Source: Antedon mediterranea
Taxonomy: Eukaryota; Echinodermata; Crinoidea; Comatulida; Antedonidae
Direction of reading: 5' to 3'
Assembly: GCF_964355755.1 (NCBI RefSeq)
Contig: NC_092672.1
Coordinates: 29,322,501 to 29,386,500, forward strand
DNA: 64,000 nt
Part shown: positions 13,001-22,631 of the stretch, in pieces
Numbering within the stretch: the stretch's first letter is position 1
Layout of the letters: each line of letters begins with the position of its first letter
The notes under the pieces: generated by a model
Database searches by the model: none
Told to the model about the DNA's origin: nothing
The model's input: only the letters and a program-made list of their open reading frames with translations
Program-made: the position numbers and the translations under genes

Positions 13001-16000
13001 GCTACCAGGTGCCGGTGCATTTTCTCCTCGTAAATCGTTCTCTCCAATAATCAAATCCAGTATACCTAATTTTTTAATGCAAGATACAATCAACAGGTAA
13101 TGTAATTGAGGGATGCATCACAGCATTTTGTGTCATCTCTCTAAAATAAAATTTCTTCCGATTTAAATATCATTAATAAAATCTCCAGATATTTTATTTT
13201 TTAATTAAGAGTCCATGATTTAATGAAAGATATTTGGGTTATAAAATTGTTTCACATTTATCAAAAGAATTATGTTGAATTGTATGAATTTTTTAAAGTT
13301 CAAGAAAGCAAGATGTTTTAAAGAAAATAATATAATCAATAAAGAATAAAATTCATACAATATACTGTACTGATTAAATCATTCTTATTTATCATGCCGT
13401 CATTTGATTGGACATTTAAAAATATTATTATAATGTAATGTATAAATGGTAACCATATGTAATTCTAGGATGAAACCTTGTTTTTGTTTTCTGTTGGATA
13501 TTATAAACATATCTGTTTATTGTTGTTCAATAGGGAGTTTTCGCAACCTTACGAATACGATAACGAAAACGGATACGTCACACATTTGTGAAACTTTTGA
13601 GCTGATCCCCATTTCATATTCGTAAAGCGTATTCGTGTTGACGAATATCACCAGTCATATTCGTAACTACAAAACGAGTATAGTTTTTGATCTATTTTGC
13701 ACATTTTGCATTTGAATCAGGAATGATTCATGATTATAATATAATTATACTTTTATTGAAAGTAATTTACTAAAATGCCAGGTCAATTTTTATAAATAGC
13801 AGTTTTTAAAGTCCTCACTCGCTTTGATGTTACGCTAGGCCTAGGCAGCCAAGCACCAAGCAACACGTACCTGCGCTTCGCTCAAATTTACCACAGTCAT
13901 ATTTTGGACGGCGCCCTCAATATTTCGTTGCCATGCGAAACAGATTTTTACTGGCTTACGAAAAAGGAATACGTGTGCGTGGCGTATCCGTTTTCGTTAT
14001 CGTATTTGTAAGGTTGCGAAAACTCCCTATTATTGTCCTATTTTAACATATACCTTATACTTTTTTTTTATTTAGGTTGAACTACACTGGTGCTGATAGG
14101 CTTTCATTATTACAAACTCCACCTATTAAAAAAGTAAGGTTCTCACTTTTGTACTAATTCAATGTCTCTAAATAAAACATTTTTTTATATACATATTTAC
14201 GCAAATTGCCAAGGATAACTGTAATCAAATTCATTTTTGGGAGTGAAGTTGTAATTTGTCCCCAAAAAAAATTCAGATCCACAACAGGACTTGAACCCAG
14301 GACCTTTGGATTGGTAGCCAGGCATGAGAACCACCAAGCCACAATTCCACTCCAATTTGTGACTGTTAATTAAAATTAATTGTTTTTTGTCTACCAAACA
14401 GAGGTCACCAGGTCATTTAAGACGTCCACGGATGCCTACGCAACAGACACCTCAGTCGATTCTGAAGGTACAAGAAAAATCAAAACATCCGGCTTTGAGA
14501 ACTATAGGAGGCACACAAACAGGTATGCACACAGATTTGTATTGATTGCGTTTTTATAAGATAATCATCTCAAAGCGAAATGGACCAGATGTTACAACTT
14601 TCATCTCCTCTAGGGGTCCCTTTATGTTGAGTGTTGCCACCAAACGGTGCTCATACAAACTTGGTTTTTTTAAAGTGCATACAAGCCAGATGTGTACCAC
14701 AACTACCCCCATCAGAACTGTGGTCAAAGATCCTTGAATCTGTGCTGCTTTTTTTGGATATAACTTGCGGTGCCCCCTGCCTTAACTGCCTAGTGAAAGA
14801 GATCCTTGAACCTGTGCCGCTTTTTTGGATATAGCTTGTGGTGCCCCCTGCCTTAACTGCCTGGTGAAGCCACCTAGTGTCGGATTTTTTGTCTTGTTTC
14901 TAAAAATGTAAAAGACTAGCTACTGCAGAACAGTTACTAGCTTAACTGTAAAACAACAACTAACTGATTCATTCACTCAACCACAAAATATTAATGTTAG
15001 GTAATAGTAATAATATTTAATAATCTTTGAATTCAGAAATGTCAGATTCTGTGAGAGCTACTGCCATAAATAAGATGCCACCACCAATCTTCTCCATGCA
15101 CGATGACCAGCAGTCTGCTCCAACGCCACAGACATCACTACCAAAGCATATACGCTTCTCCACTGTCACAGAGAGGTCACCATCTCCTGACGATATGGAT
15201 CAGTAAGCAACATTTATTCCCGATATTTTGAGTCATTCTCCCAGGAAACCTTTCATGATAATGTATACATTTATTATTTTCTGCTTTTTGCCATGTCTGG
15301 AAAGCACCTGGCATCCATTGTAAAAGGGAGATACTTCAGATCATTTCAAATAATTTTATGAGTGTTTTTTTTTCCAATTTTGAAATCGCTCTCTTGTTTG
15401 GCTATGCTTTCATATTTGTGTATTTTTTTTTATATGGCCGACATTTGTCGCAAACAACAATATCAATTAGTTTTACATTCATCTAAATAAAAGATGAAAC
15501 TAAGAAAGGACTGTTTAAAGCACATTGATTAGTCCTATCATTGATCATGGGCTTCTCTCGTCCAGTGCCCACCTTGACCAGAGGAAAGGCATGTCATAAG
15601 AGTCAGCAGTGCTGATTTAAAATGCCCAATGGGACCTCAGCTCCATATACAGCACCTGATATTCTTTTAGATGGTCTTCCATCCAAGCTCTAACAAGGCC
15701 CAATGTTGCTTAACTTTGCTGATCTGATGAGAATTGGTGTTTCAACGTGTTTCGTAGATTATCCTGATATTTCATTTTTTTACCCATTCAGATCAGACAC
15801 TAGAGTTTCTATTGAAGTTGAAGGATCAGCAACTCCAGAATTCCTCACACCAGAAAAAGTCGACAAAGAAGAAGAAGATGAGGATGCAAGGTTTAGCACT
15901 CCTGAGCAAGAGGTTAGGAAAAGTTTGATAATGCAGACACCAGAACAAGAGGAAGTTTTAGAAGACATTAAATTGCAAACACCAGAAGAAGTAATGGAAG

Positions 16001-19000
16001 ATGTCAAAGAAAGAGGAGTTAAGGATGAATCAATAGATACTGAAATCACTTTTACTATTGATGTCCGGCCATCGAAAGAAGTGGATCATCCACACGCAGA
16101 AGAGATGGAACAAGACACACCAGTAGACCAACAAACAGGTATTACAAACATTCGTTGCTCATGGATGGCAACATTTATTTAAGTCTAGCTCTGGGTAAAA
16201 ATGTAAGATTTCTAATGATTTATGTTACTCTCATTTTTTATAGATGCCTCAGCATGTGGAGCTCTTCCAGCTGTTCCTTTAGCACATTTTCCAATTAAGT
16301 CAATGGCTCAATCCCCAAACTCACCAGTCCTAACATCTCCATTACAATTTGGTAATACGACTCCGCCTTCGGTAAAGCGCTCTCCTCTTAGTGAGATATT
16401 AGTAAGTAAACATTTAGAAATGTTTGATGAGAAAATGGATGTTGTCCCACCATCGCCATCAAGATCTGCACTGACTCCTCCGGCATCTGCGGAGTCTTCA
16501 CCAATGACCGCAGCGATGTCAAAGTCGGTGTCTTTTGCACCAACAAGTGGTCTCCTTAAGAAAGACAAAGCAGTTCATTCTCAGACATTTGCGGAGATTT
16601 CAATCCAGACCACTCCTGGGTTGTTACTCAGGCAAGAGAGTTCTACAACTAAGAAACCATCATTCACTGCGTCTTTGACGACGTCTCCAGAAGCAGCTGT
16701 TGAACAAGATGACAGGATAGATTTAGGGTTACCAACATCACCAATAGATATAGGTTAGTTACAATGGTTCATCTTTATATAACATTCTATCATCTAGACA
16801 AGCCTTGTAATTTTTATAACAATTCTATATAATACGACTGTTAATGGTATACTTAACTATAATAATAGTTATTTATATAATAACTAAATATATTTCTGTC
16901 ATTTGATTGGACCATTGTGGTTCACATAGCGTGCAATAGTATACAAATTATAAATGTTTATGAGTGTAATTGTACAAATAATGGCATGAGGTGAATGATG
17001 AAAGGTTATATCAACGAGACAACGCCGAGTTGATGTAACCTTTCATCATTCAACAATCAAGTTATATAATATGCACTATTTAACGATCGTTAAAATATTT
17101 TTTTAAGACCATTACTTTAGAAATCCAAAAGCTTGATGGTACCTCATGCCATTAATCCACTCATAAACATTCATTATTTGTATAATATAGACCAATTCTA
17201 ATTATATCCATTTATCTAATGTAAGTTTACAATGGTTCTTATAGATTCAACTTCACCAGTCAAACAAGAGCCTGGTAGTCCAGAGATCCCTATTCCAGAG
17301 TTGGATTCCCCAACTTGGTCTGCTAGTTCTTCTAAACTGCCAACCATCAAGCAAGAACCTGTGAAAAAAGAAGGTACATAAAAACAGTATGATTTTAATA
17401 ACACTTACCTGATATGTTAATATGGTGCTAATTTTTTGGTTCAAACATGCCTGGAAATATACTCCCATAATGTTGCAGCCAGTAATCAGTCCTACCAGGT
17501 ACCCATTTGTACACCTGGGTGGAGAGAGGCAAATGTAAGTATCTTGCCTAAGGATTCAAGCAATGTGACAAACGTTGGATTCGAAAACACGATCAATAGT
17601 CTAGTCTAGTCTAACACACTGCGTCATATGTCCCTATGATTTATGAATATTGATTACATAATGTTGGTAGAAGTTTTAATATATAAGAATTAATATTTTA
17701 CCTTTGCTAAATTTGTGTTAATATTTGTTCTTCTTCCCTTCAAAGGTTCACCAAAGCAACATATTGGAACACCGTCATTTATTTTCTCACCTCCACAAAC
17801 TCGTTCTTGGGCAAAACGTTCTGCAAGAAAAACTCTAACTAAAGTTGCCGCACCTTCACCAGCTCCTGCAATGACACCTGGTCTTCTGACAAACCTATCA
17901 ACGCCTGCATCATCTGGTGTGAGACAACTAAGGACTGGTTCTGGTTCAACTAGGAGAACAATTGGTGGACGGACTTCTGCATATGCTGGTGGTAGCAGTA
18001 ACGATACTCCTGCTGATGTTAAGACTCCTGCTCCAACACCACAAATGATTGCTGTTCGTCAAGCCATTGCTACTAGGTCAAGAGGATATAAAAAAGATGT
18101 GGATATTTCAGTAACCAAAAGAAATACACGGTAAAACATTTATTGCCTCCATTCATTTTGTCAGAAATTGTCATTGCTGAGATTATTTTTTTTGCCTCTT
18201 AAATTCTCATTTAGTAACTGTACTATTATAATCTTACCTGTTATCAACACTCATATTTTTATTGACTATTATGTTTGTCTTTATTATCATCATTATCAAC
18301 ATTGTCATCATAATCGTCATCATCAACATTATCATCATTATTGTTATCACTAACATTATTATCACATTCATCACCAACTGTCATCATTGTAATATTCATC
18401 ACCAACTTTGTCATCCTTGTCATATCCATCACCAACATTGTCATCATTGTCATATCCATCACCAACTTTGTCATCATTGTCACATTCATCACAACATTGT
18501 CACATTCATTTCTGCCATTGTCACATTCATCACCAACTTTGTCATCATTGTAATATTCATCACCAACTTTGTCATCATTGTAACATTCATCACCAACTTT
18601 GTCATCATTGTCACATTCATCACCAACTTTGTCATCATTGTCACATTCAGCACCAACTTTGGCATAATTTTCACATTCATCAACTTTGTCATCATTGTCA
18701 CATTCAGCACCAACTTTGGCATAATTTTCACATTCATCAAATTTGTCATCATTGTCACATTCATCACCAACTTTGTCATCATTGTCACATTCATCACCAA
18801 CTTTGTTATCATTGACACATTCATTACTAACTTTGTCATCATTGTCACATTCATCACCAACTTTGTAATCATTGTCACATTCACCACCAACTTTGTCATC
18901 ATTGTCACATCACCAACTTTGTCATCATTGTCACATTCATCACCAACATTGTCATTGTGGCATTCATCACCAACTTTGCCATTATTGTCACATTTATCAC

Positions 19001-20505
19001 CAACTTTGTTATCATTGTCACATTCATCACCAACTTTGTCATCATTGTCACATTCATCACCAACTTTGTTATCATTGACACATTCATTACTAACTTTGTC
19101 ATCATTGTCACATTCATCACCAACTTTAGCATCATTGTCACATTCACCACCAACTTTGTCATCATTGTCACATCACCAACTTTGTCATCATTGTCACATT
19201 CATCACCAACATTGTCATTGTTGCATTCATCACCAACTTTGCCATTATTGTCACATTTATCACCAACTTTGTTATCATTGTCCTATTCATCACCAACTTT
19301 GTCATCATTGTCACATTCATCACCAACTTTGTCATCATTGTCACATTCGTCACCAACTTTGTCATCATTGTCACATTTGTCACCAACTTAGTCAACATTG
19401 TCACATTCATCACCAACTTTAGCATCATTGTCACATTCATCACCAACTTTGTCATCATTGTCACATTCATCACCAACTTTGTCATCATTGTCACATTCAT
19501 CACCAACTTTTTCATTGTCACATTCATCACCAACCGCTTTGTCATCATTGTCACATTCATCACCAACTTTGTCATCATTGTCACATTCATCACCAACTTT
19601 GTCATCATTGTCACATTCATCACCAACTTTTTCATCATTGTCACATTCATCACCAACCGCTTTGTCATCATTGTCACATTCATCACCAACTTTGTCATCA
19701 TTGTCACATTCATCACCAACTTTGTCATCATTGTCACATTCATCACCAACTTTGTCATCATTGTCGCATTCATCACAAACTTTGTCATTATTGTCACATT
19801 CATCACCAACTTTGTCATCATTGTCACATTCATCACCAACTTTGTCATCATTTTCACATTCATCACCACCTTTGTCATAATAATAATAATAATAATACCA
19901 GATTTATATAGCGCCCTTTTCATGAGTAATCATGATCAAAGGCGCTTTACAAGCATTATTACCCCAGTATTTGTTGGGATCAAACACGTATGGAAACATA
20001 CTCCCATAATGCAGCCGGTAACCAGCGCAGTTGTGTCTAGATCTAACTGGGTACCCATTTATACACCTGGGTGGAGAGAGGCAACGTAAGTAAAGTATCT
20101 TGCCTACGGATACAAGCAATGCGGCGAGAGTTGGATTCGAACCTAGGTCTGACGATCGGTAGTCCAACGTCCAACACACTGCGCCACACACCAGCATTGT
20201 CTTCCATTATTTTCATCACCAGCATTGTCTTCCATTATTTTCATCACCTTTACCAGTAACAGTTTTTACCATTCACCTAAATTTCACTTTTCATTTCACA
20301 AGCACAGTTATTTTTCTCATTTGTCAACAGGGCGAGGAAGTCACCTGTGCAGAGCTTAGACAATTATCCTATTGTACTCATATCTCCCCTGAAATATGAA
20401 GATGAAAAACCAGTTACACGGAGCAATCCACGAAAGGTTGTCCACTCGCACAAGATGACATTACGAACACCAAAAGAACGCAAAAGACATGTGAAGCTAT
20501 GGTGA
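1023..20505 (+). CDS. AHCTF1: ELYS nucleoporin (AHCTF1), 3' 20 exons
   Basis: ELYS binds chromatin and recruits the Nup107-160 complex to start nuclear pore assembly after mitosis. Exons read here: 1023-1127, 1560-1659, 2306-2432, 3176-3289, 3556-3657, 4019-4209, 4640-4734, 5741-5925, 11370-11517, 12049-12196, 12590-12670, 12944-13096, 14076-14133, 14402-14522, 15037-15202, 15792-16138, 16244-16753, 17245-17373, 17746-18130, 20331-20505. All junctions are GT-AG and all phases agree, giving 1145 residues plus stop. The first eight exons encode the helical ELYS domain (RLLRGFFLLDHKLFE, SWQHQRIMKAFLYHD, NPPLNTLEDVQMHLTVLLANG type motifs); the ninth carries the conserved RNAIVESYAKLLPSVQRKLAF block. 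The rest is a low-complexity Ser/Thr/Pro tail rich in SP and TP sites, with TPQSILK and a basic RRARK cluster near the C-terminus. The N-terminal beta-propeller lies upstream of the window. No GRP-type AT-hook core is seen. The family call is firm; single exon edges are predictions. Confidence 0.9.
1677..1784 (+). mobile_element. MITE, AGCTCTGTCTACAC family, partial
   Basis: It holds the family core (cccaaatatggtagtgatat, catcatgtccatatatggg) and the right inverted repeat (AAGTTTGATACTGCAGACAGAGCTTTA-like). The left terminal repeat is missing here, though a lone left-end piece (ggtctacactatcaaact) sits at 1170-1187. Confidence 0.65.
1964..2245 (+). mobile_element. MITE, ATTGTCCCC family, copy 2
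   Basis: Left end ATTGTCCCCTGAAAAAATA; body aatgtcacataatag, then aactttgttaaaactacaaaatgg; right end GGGGAAAATACATCTTTAAA. It lies just upstream of the ELYS exon at 2306. Confidence 0.6.
2562..2634. repeat. Long hairpin (inverted repeat) in ELYS intron
   Basis: The arms CTTCATGAGAAGAATCCTAT and ATAGGATTCTTCTAATGAAG, extended by GTTATGAG / CTCATAAC, pair over about 30 bp with one mismatch and a 2-3 nt bulge around a loop of roughly 12 nt. Size and shape resemble a pre-miRNA or the centre of a foldback element. No other copy is seen in the window. Confidence 0.6.
3679..3824 (+). mobile_element. MITE, AGCTCTGTCTACAC family
   Basis: Both ends are present but diverged: ggtctgtctgcactttcaaac on the left, agtttgttagtgtcagacaatgc on the right. 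The core caaatatggtagtgatatg is present. It starts a few bases after the ELYS exon ending at 3657. Confidence 0.65.
4834..4916. mobile_element. MITE, GGTTCCCACT family, partial
   Basis: The stretch gattggttcccacttgg ... gaccaatcac ... gtgattggtt shares the end sequence and the 'gaccaatcac' arm with the better copies at 6777-6974 and 29543-29823. Confidence 0.4.
5364..5730 (+). mobile_element. 5S-rRNA-derived SINE, copy A
   Basis: The first 120 bases follow the 5S rRNA gene: taccacgttgaa, gttaagcaacgttgggcctg, then cttggatgggagaccc and gggtgctgta, covering the internal A-box, intermediate element and C-box used by TFIIIA/RNA polymerase III. After 5S homology stops (about 5485), a 210-bp body follows and is shared with the copy at 15505-15752. 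An A-rich tail (gaataaaataaaaataaaag) ends at about 5725, fifteen bases before the ELYS acceptor at 5740. A 91-residue ORF inside it is not a gene. Confidence 0.85.
6199..6543 (-). repeat. Tandem duplication carrying LINE-type 3' tails
   Basis: Two units of about 165-180 bp each start with agttatatgcttagatgacaatctagatt (6199 and 6364). Each then has, in reverse, a retroposon-like 3' end: tttggaaggaaataaatgtt followed by an (ATTTG)n-type microsatellite. The second unit has four extra aatca repeats. Confidence 0.65.
6777..6974. mobile_element. MITE, GGTTCCCACTAG family, full copy
   Basis: Ends AAGCGTGGTTCCCACTAG and CTAGTGGGAACTAAGCTT form the inverted repeat. The arms contain cgacgtattgac and gcgtaatcacaag. 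It is non-coding and related to copies at 27673-27805, 27880-27957 and 29543-29823. Confidence 0.75.
7069..8145 (-). CDS. RING-type E3 ligase with filamin-like domain, nested in ELYS intron
   Basis: An intact 358-residue frame lies antisense in an ELYS intron. A RING-HC finger is complete: C20-x2-C23, C40-x-H42-x2-C45-x2-C48, C60-x2-C63, which in this family binds two zincs and recruits E2-ubiquitin. Residues about 70-200 are Ser/Thr-rich and look disordered. Residues about 200-290 resemble a filamin/ABP280 Ig repeat (YTLTKRGIYKFNLTLYGKQV, GCPLEV). The C-terminus is basic and serine-rich. No B-box is seen between them, so this is TRIM-like rather than a standard TRIM. I start at ATG 8145, not the in-frame ATG at 8160, because CTTTTTAAG right before it looks like a splice acceptor. 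A matching donor (CCT|GTGAGT, about 8247) suggests a 5'UTR exon. Substrate unknown. Confidence 0.8.
   Translation of the reverse strand: MANKNENKTTNSGHHHILACEICLYHFNNDTRMPKCLPRCGHTLCLVCARRIYRNGVIRCPFCRVSCDSSEDISAVIPDNWAVRNLVEINHLDSGNFKTVGGFSRTSTSATGARSSATITMTSSSDQQRVTDDVESVLHSNSNSNIKLSDRDFKVPHMDVPERMSEEHREQANLHEPGVNTRFEMDQSQATERESLIPCTIIIQPICKKTDKRTILVRTDVLRPHDLPIMEESLRVSGTDPESKSIEVNVLEIEETKFEFTYTLTKRGIYKFNLTLYGKQVVGCPLEVEETSTHKFLFKRSGKKTDSKKKCKRSQLFLSANKLEETRARNSFSYQSRSRGLFNESVVHGGIVDYSYYY
8200..10960. repeat. Diverged segmental duplication upstream of the RING gene
   Basis: Blocks at about 8200-9245 recur in the same order and orientation at about 9560-10960. Examples: agaatagagttgaaaaaacaatgcc (8211, 9581), aaacattccagaaaa (8298, 9668), atgctggtaggtatgtacct (8751, 10332) and actat(c/t)gcgatatgcat (9097, 10718). 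The second copy is looser and longer. No RING coding sequence is found in either copy. Between them (9250-9560) is a short GC-richer stretch with no recognised feature. Confidence 0.65.
11682..11973 (+). mobile_element. MITE, CAGTAGAACCTC family, with internal 75-bp tandem repeats
   Basis: The left end acaatagaaccctcc and right end gttgttctactgt are inverted. The interior has three exact-spaced 75-bp units (starts 11701, 11776, 11851; partial at 11926), each beginning ctattcaggggacattct. It lies in the ELYS intron after 11517. Confidence 0.65.
12467..12491. repeat. Poly-C/poly-T tract
   Basis: A run of about ten C, then CACAC and a run of T. It is a low-complexity tract where length errors are likely in assembly. 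Confidence 0.6.
12699..12826 (+). mobile_element. MITE, AGCTCTGTCTACAC family
   Basis: Clear inverted ends, AGCTCTGTCTACACTATCAA and the reverse of it, TTGATAGTATAGACAGAACT. It lies in the ELYS intron that starts at 12671. Confidence 0.75.
13533..14027. mobile_element. MITE, GGGAGTTTTCGCAACC family, 495 bp
   Basis: The ends GGGAGTTTTCGCAACCTTAC and GTAAGGTTGCGAAAACTCCC form an inverted repeat that continues through gaatacgataacgaaaacgg. Flanking TA on both sides looks like the target duplication. The interior has tcatgattataatataatta and gcctaggcagccaagcacca, shared with the shorter copy at 22702-23064. No transposase frame is present. Confidence 0.85.
14154..14360 (-). mobile_element. tRNA-derived SINE, family 2, with pol III boxes
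   Basis: Read on the minus strand it starts gtggcttggtggttctcatg (A-box like TGGCTTGGTGG), with B-box GGTTCAAGTCC about 45 bases later, then a non-tRNA body. It does not fold as a working tRNA gene over its length. Related copies are at 53153-53325 and, as body only, 38870-39010. Confidence 0.65.
15505..15752 (-). mobile_element. 5S-rRNA-derived SINE, copy B (both ends truncated)
   Basis: In reverse complement it starts inside the 5S head at cacgttgaaacacc, continues through gttaagcaacattgggcc and cttggatggaagacc, and shares the body (cagcactgctgactcttatg, gggcactggacgagagaagccc) with copy A. It stops at aacagtcctttc, without an A-tail. Its 5' end lies 39 bases upstream of the ELYS exon starting at 15792. 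The C-box has a G-to-A change (GGAAGACC), so it is probably inactive. Confidence 0.8.
16925..17192. mobile_element. Foldback element with nested inverted arms
   Basis: The outer arms are tacaaataatggcatgagg, with ataaatgtttatgagtg, and their complement cctcatgccattaa ... cactcataaacattcat. Inside lies a 24-bp hairpin, GAATGATGAAAGGTTATATC / its near-complement at 17032-17053, around a 13-base loop. It sits in the ELYS intron 16754-17244. Its two half-palindromes suggest a MITE or a recent inverted duplication. Confidence 0.65.
17455..17625 (-). mobile_element. tRNA-derived SINE, family 1, 3'-truncated
   Basis: In reverse it has gacgcagtgtgtt (A-box region), a decayed B-box in gttttcgaatccaacg, then gcaagatacttacatttgcc, ctctccacccaggtgtac and actcccataatg-type body, as in 19877-20197. 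The 3' part of the body is missing. Confidence 0.65.
18262..19882. repeat. 30-bp minisatellite in last ELYS intron
   Basis: About 50 tandem copies of a 30-bp unit (cattcatcaccaactttgtc + atcattgtca). It begins in a looser (ATC)n-like zone (18262-18400) and becomes nearly uniform after 19400. Some units are shortened (27 or 33 bp). Because 30 is a multiple of three, all frames stay open for long stretches on both strands, giving spurious ORFs of up to 386 codons. The array resumes as diverged units at 20186-20260 after a SINE. Confidence 0.9.
19877..20197 (-). mobile_element. tRNA-derived SINE, family 1, full copy
   Basis: On the minus strand: TGGCGCAGTGTG (A-box), GGTTCGAATCC (B-box), then the body (gcaagatactttacttacg, ctctccacccaggtgtataa, tgcattatgggagtatgttt), a tail region aagcgcctttgatcatg ... 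ggcgctatataaatc, and a 3' (ATT)n microsatellite at 19877-19896. Minisatellite-like units lie on both sides, so it inserted inside the array. Confidence 0.85.
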
Positions 20506-21640
20506 AGCGTGAATATAGTATTTTGTTGCTAGAATTTTATAACGGGCGAATTAGTGAGGGCGGTAGATTATTAATTTTCCGGTGTAAGTTGGTTTCATGG
20601 ACACATTTGTCGCCAACTTTGGTGGGTAGGAACCAATTTCGCCAGGTAAATAACTACGCATAGACATGCCCTGGGTTTGGGTCTTGAAAGATTTTGGGTT
20701 TTCAGTTATTTGTAAAAGACTGTACAGTACATTTTTCTTGATAGGAGTCAGTAATGTACACAGATTAACTGTCCACATTAAGTAGCCCTAACTTGTGCTA
20801 AATGGTTTGATAATTCCATAATCATGTTTAAAGTTAATACAAGACTTGTATAGTACTTTTATAATTGAACTTAAGAGATATGGAGTTGAATAGAATTTTA
20901 GCAAACAATACAATTTGAGATAAGGTTTAAATCTATGGAATTCAAATAGAAGGGTATTCAATAAGACTTATCAACCAACAACAAATGTTTACCATACAAT
21001 TTTGCATTGTGGGTCATAAAATCAAAACTTTATTGAGGAGTTAAAATGCTGTTACTAATAACGGTTTGAAATTTAAACAAAACAGCGAAAGCTGCATGCA
21101 AAAATAATTGGAAGTTCTTCAGAGAGGATAATAACGATGAGAAGCCATGGTATCATAAACTACAAAACAATAGAACAAAGAAATTTACACATAAAAAAAA
21201 AATGTACACGCTTAAAAAACATTCTGTGTTGTGATAGCGTCGGCTGATAGCCAATTTCCAAAATTGGCATAGTTACAAAAGCTATCAGAACAATTGGCAC
21301 AAATATACTAATAGGTATTGCTGTATTACGCAAACAAAAAGGGAAAATATGTTATTTACAGAAAAAATAACTATGAATAACAATAGAGGATATGCTATTA
21401 AAACTAGGTGCTGTTTGTTTTAAGGTCATGCCTATATTTAATTTAATATTGAGGGGTTTTCTTAATTTAAAAAAGGGTCTGCACAGCATATGCTGAAGTG
21501 CAGTATATATAAAAAACAAAAGTTTATTTCAAGTTTTATATATGAGCTACTTAATGAGCTACTCAATTTCGTATTAAATGTTATGTCAGAGATATGGTAA
21601 ATGTATATTAATTGAAATAAAATTGCTACTTATTACAAAG
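20506..21640 (+). other. ELYS 3'UTR
   Basis: This non-coding DNA follows the TGA at 20503-20505. The first clear AATAAA is at 21616-21621, which would make a 3'UTR of about 1.1 kb. No repeat was recognised in it. Confidence 0.55.
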
Positions 21641-22631
21641 AGATATTAATTTTATTTCTTAAACTAAAGCACTGTTAAAATGGTGTCTCCTGAATTTGGG
21701 TGTTCAAAGGATGGGTTTGACTTCAGTATATACAAAGACCCAAGATTTAACAGATTTGATATTAAAAGAATTAAGGTATACATATTTATAAGTTGTAGAT
21801 AATAGATTTAGATAATTTTTTCATGAGTCGAATGATGTGTATATACATTACGGTGTATGAATTGACTGTTATATATATCGAGCCGGCCCGCGATTTGTTT
21901 TTCGTACATAAGTGAGGGACTCCTTATGTTAAAGATAGCCGACCTACTTCCTAAATATAACTTAACCCTCTAAATAATCTCTCTCTTACTGTAAACGAAA
22001 CGAACCCCTTCGATATACAAAGTCTAACTACAGTATTCGACTACACAGACGGGTCGACGGAAAGCATTAGCGAATTGCAGTCTTAATTCTTACGTCACAC
22101 CTTATGTATACTAGTAATTAATTATTCATGTTTATTTTGTGACGTTTCATGAATGATTCCCAACTTATGTACGAAAAAGACAATATCGCGTCCGGCCCAC
22201 TTTACAGGTGAGTTTGCCGTCGCCCAAAAGTCATGCTTCACACGTTTGCGCGTATATAACAATTTCACTTATTTTACAAAAACACAAGCATGAGCAGCAC
22301 AGTAGTAGGGGAAACATGTAATGCATCGTACGTGATAGGCCTGCAAATTTAATCAAAAACTTTCACACAGATTATTTTATTTAAGTGGTGTGTAGGTGGT
22401 ATGTTTGTATCCTTCAAAAGATTTTACTAAACCAACAATGTCTCAATCAGCGTGCCTACGCACTAAGATCGTCCGATAGTAGAACACACGATTTTTTTTA
22501 GATAATAACTGGTGGGGTGTTTATTTAAGTAACGTTATCGAAATTATTCCTACGCGTTTCAAATTTATTTGAACATAAAATAGATTTTGACAAGTTTTGC
22601 TTTGGGTGTGTGTATGCATTGTTTATCGTTT

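Noticed and set aside
18262-19923. Long open frames on both strands (up to 386 and 251 codons)
   Set aside because: They are translations of a 30-bp minisatellite; the period is a multiple of three, so stops are absent by repetition. No start context or domain.
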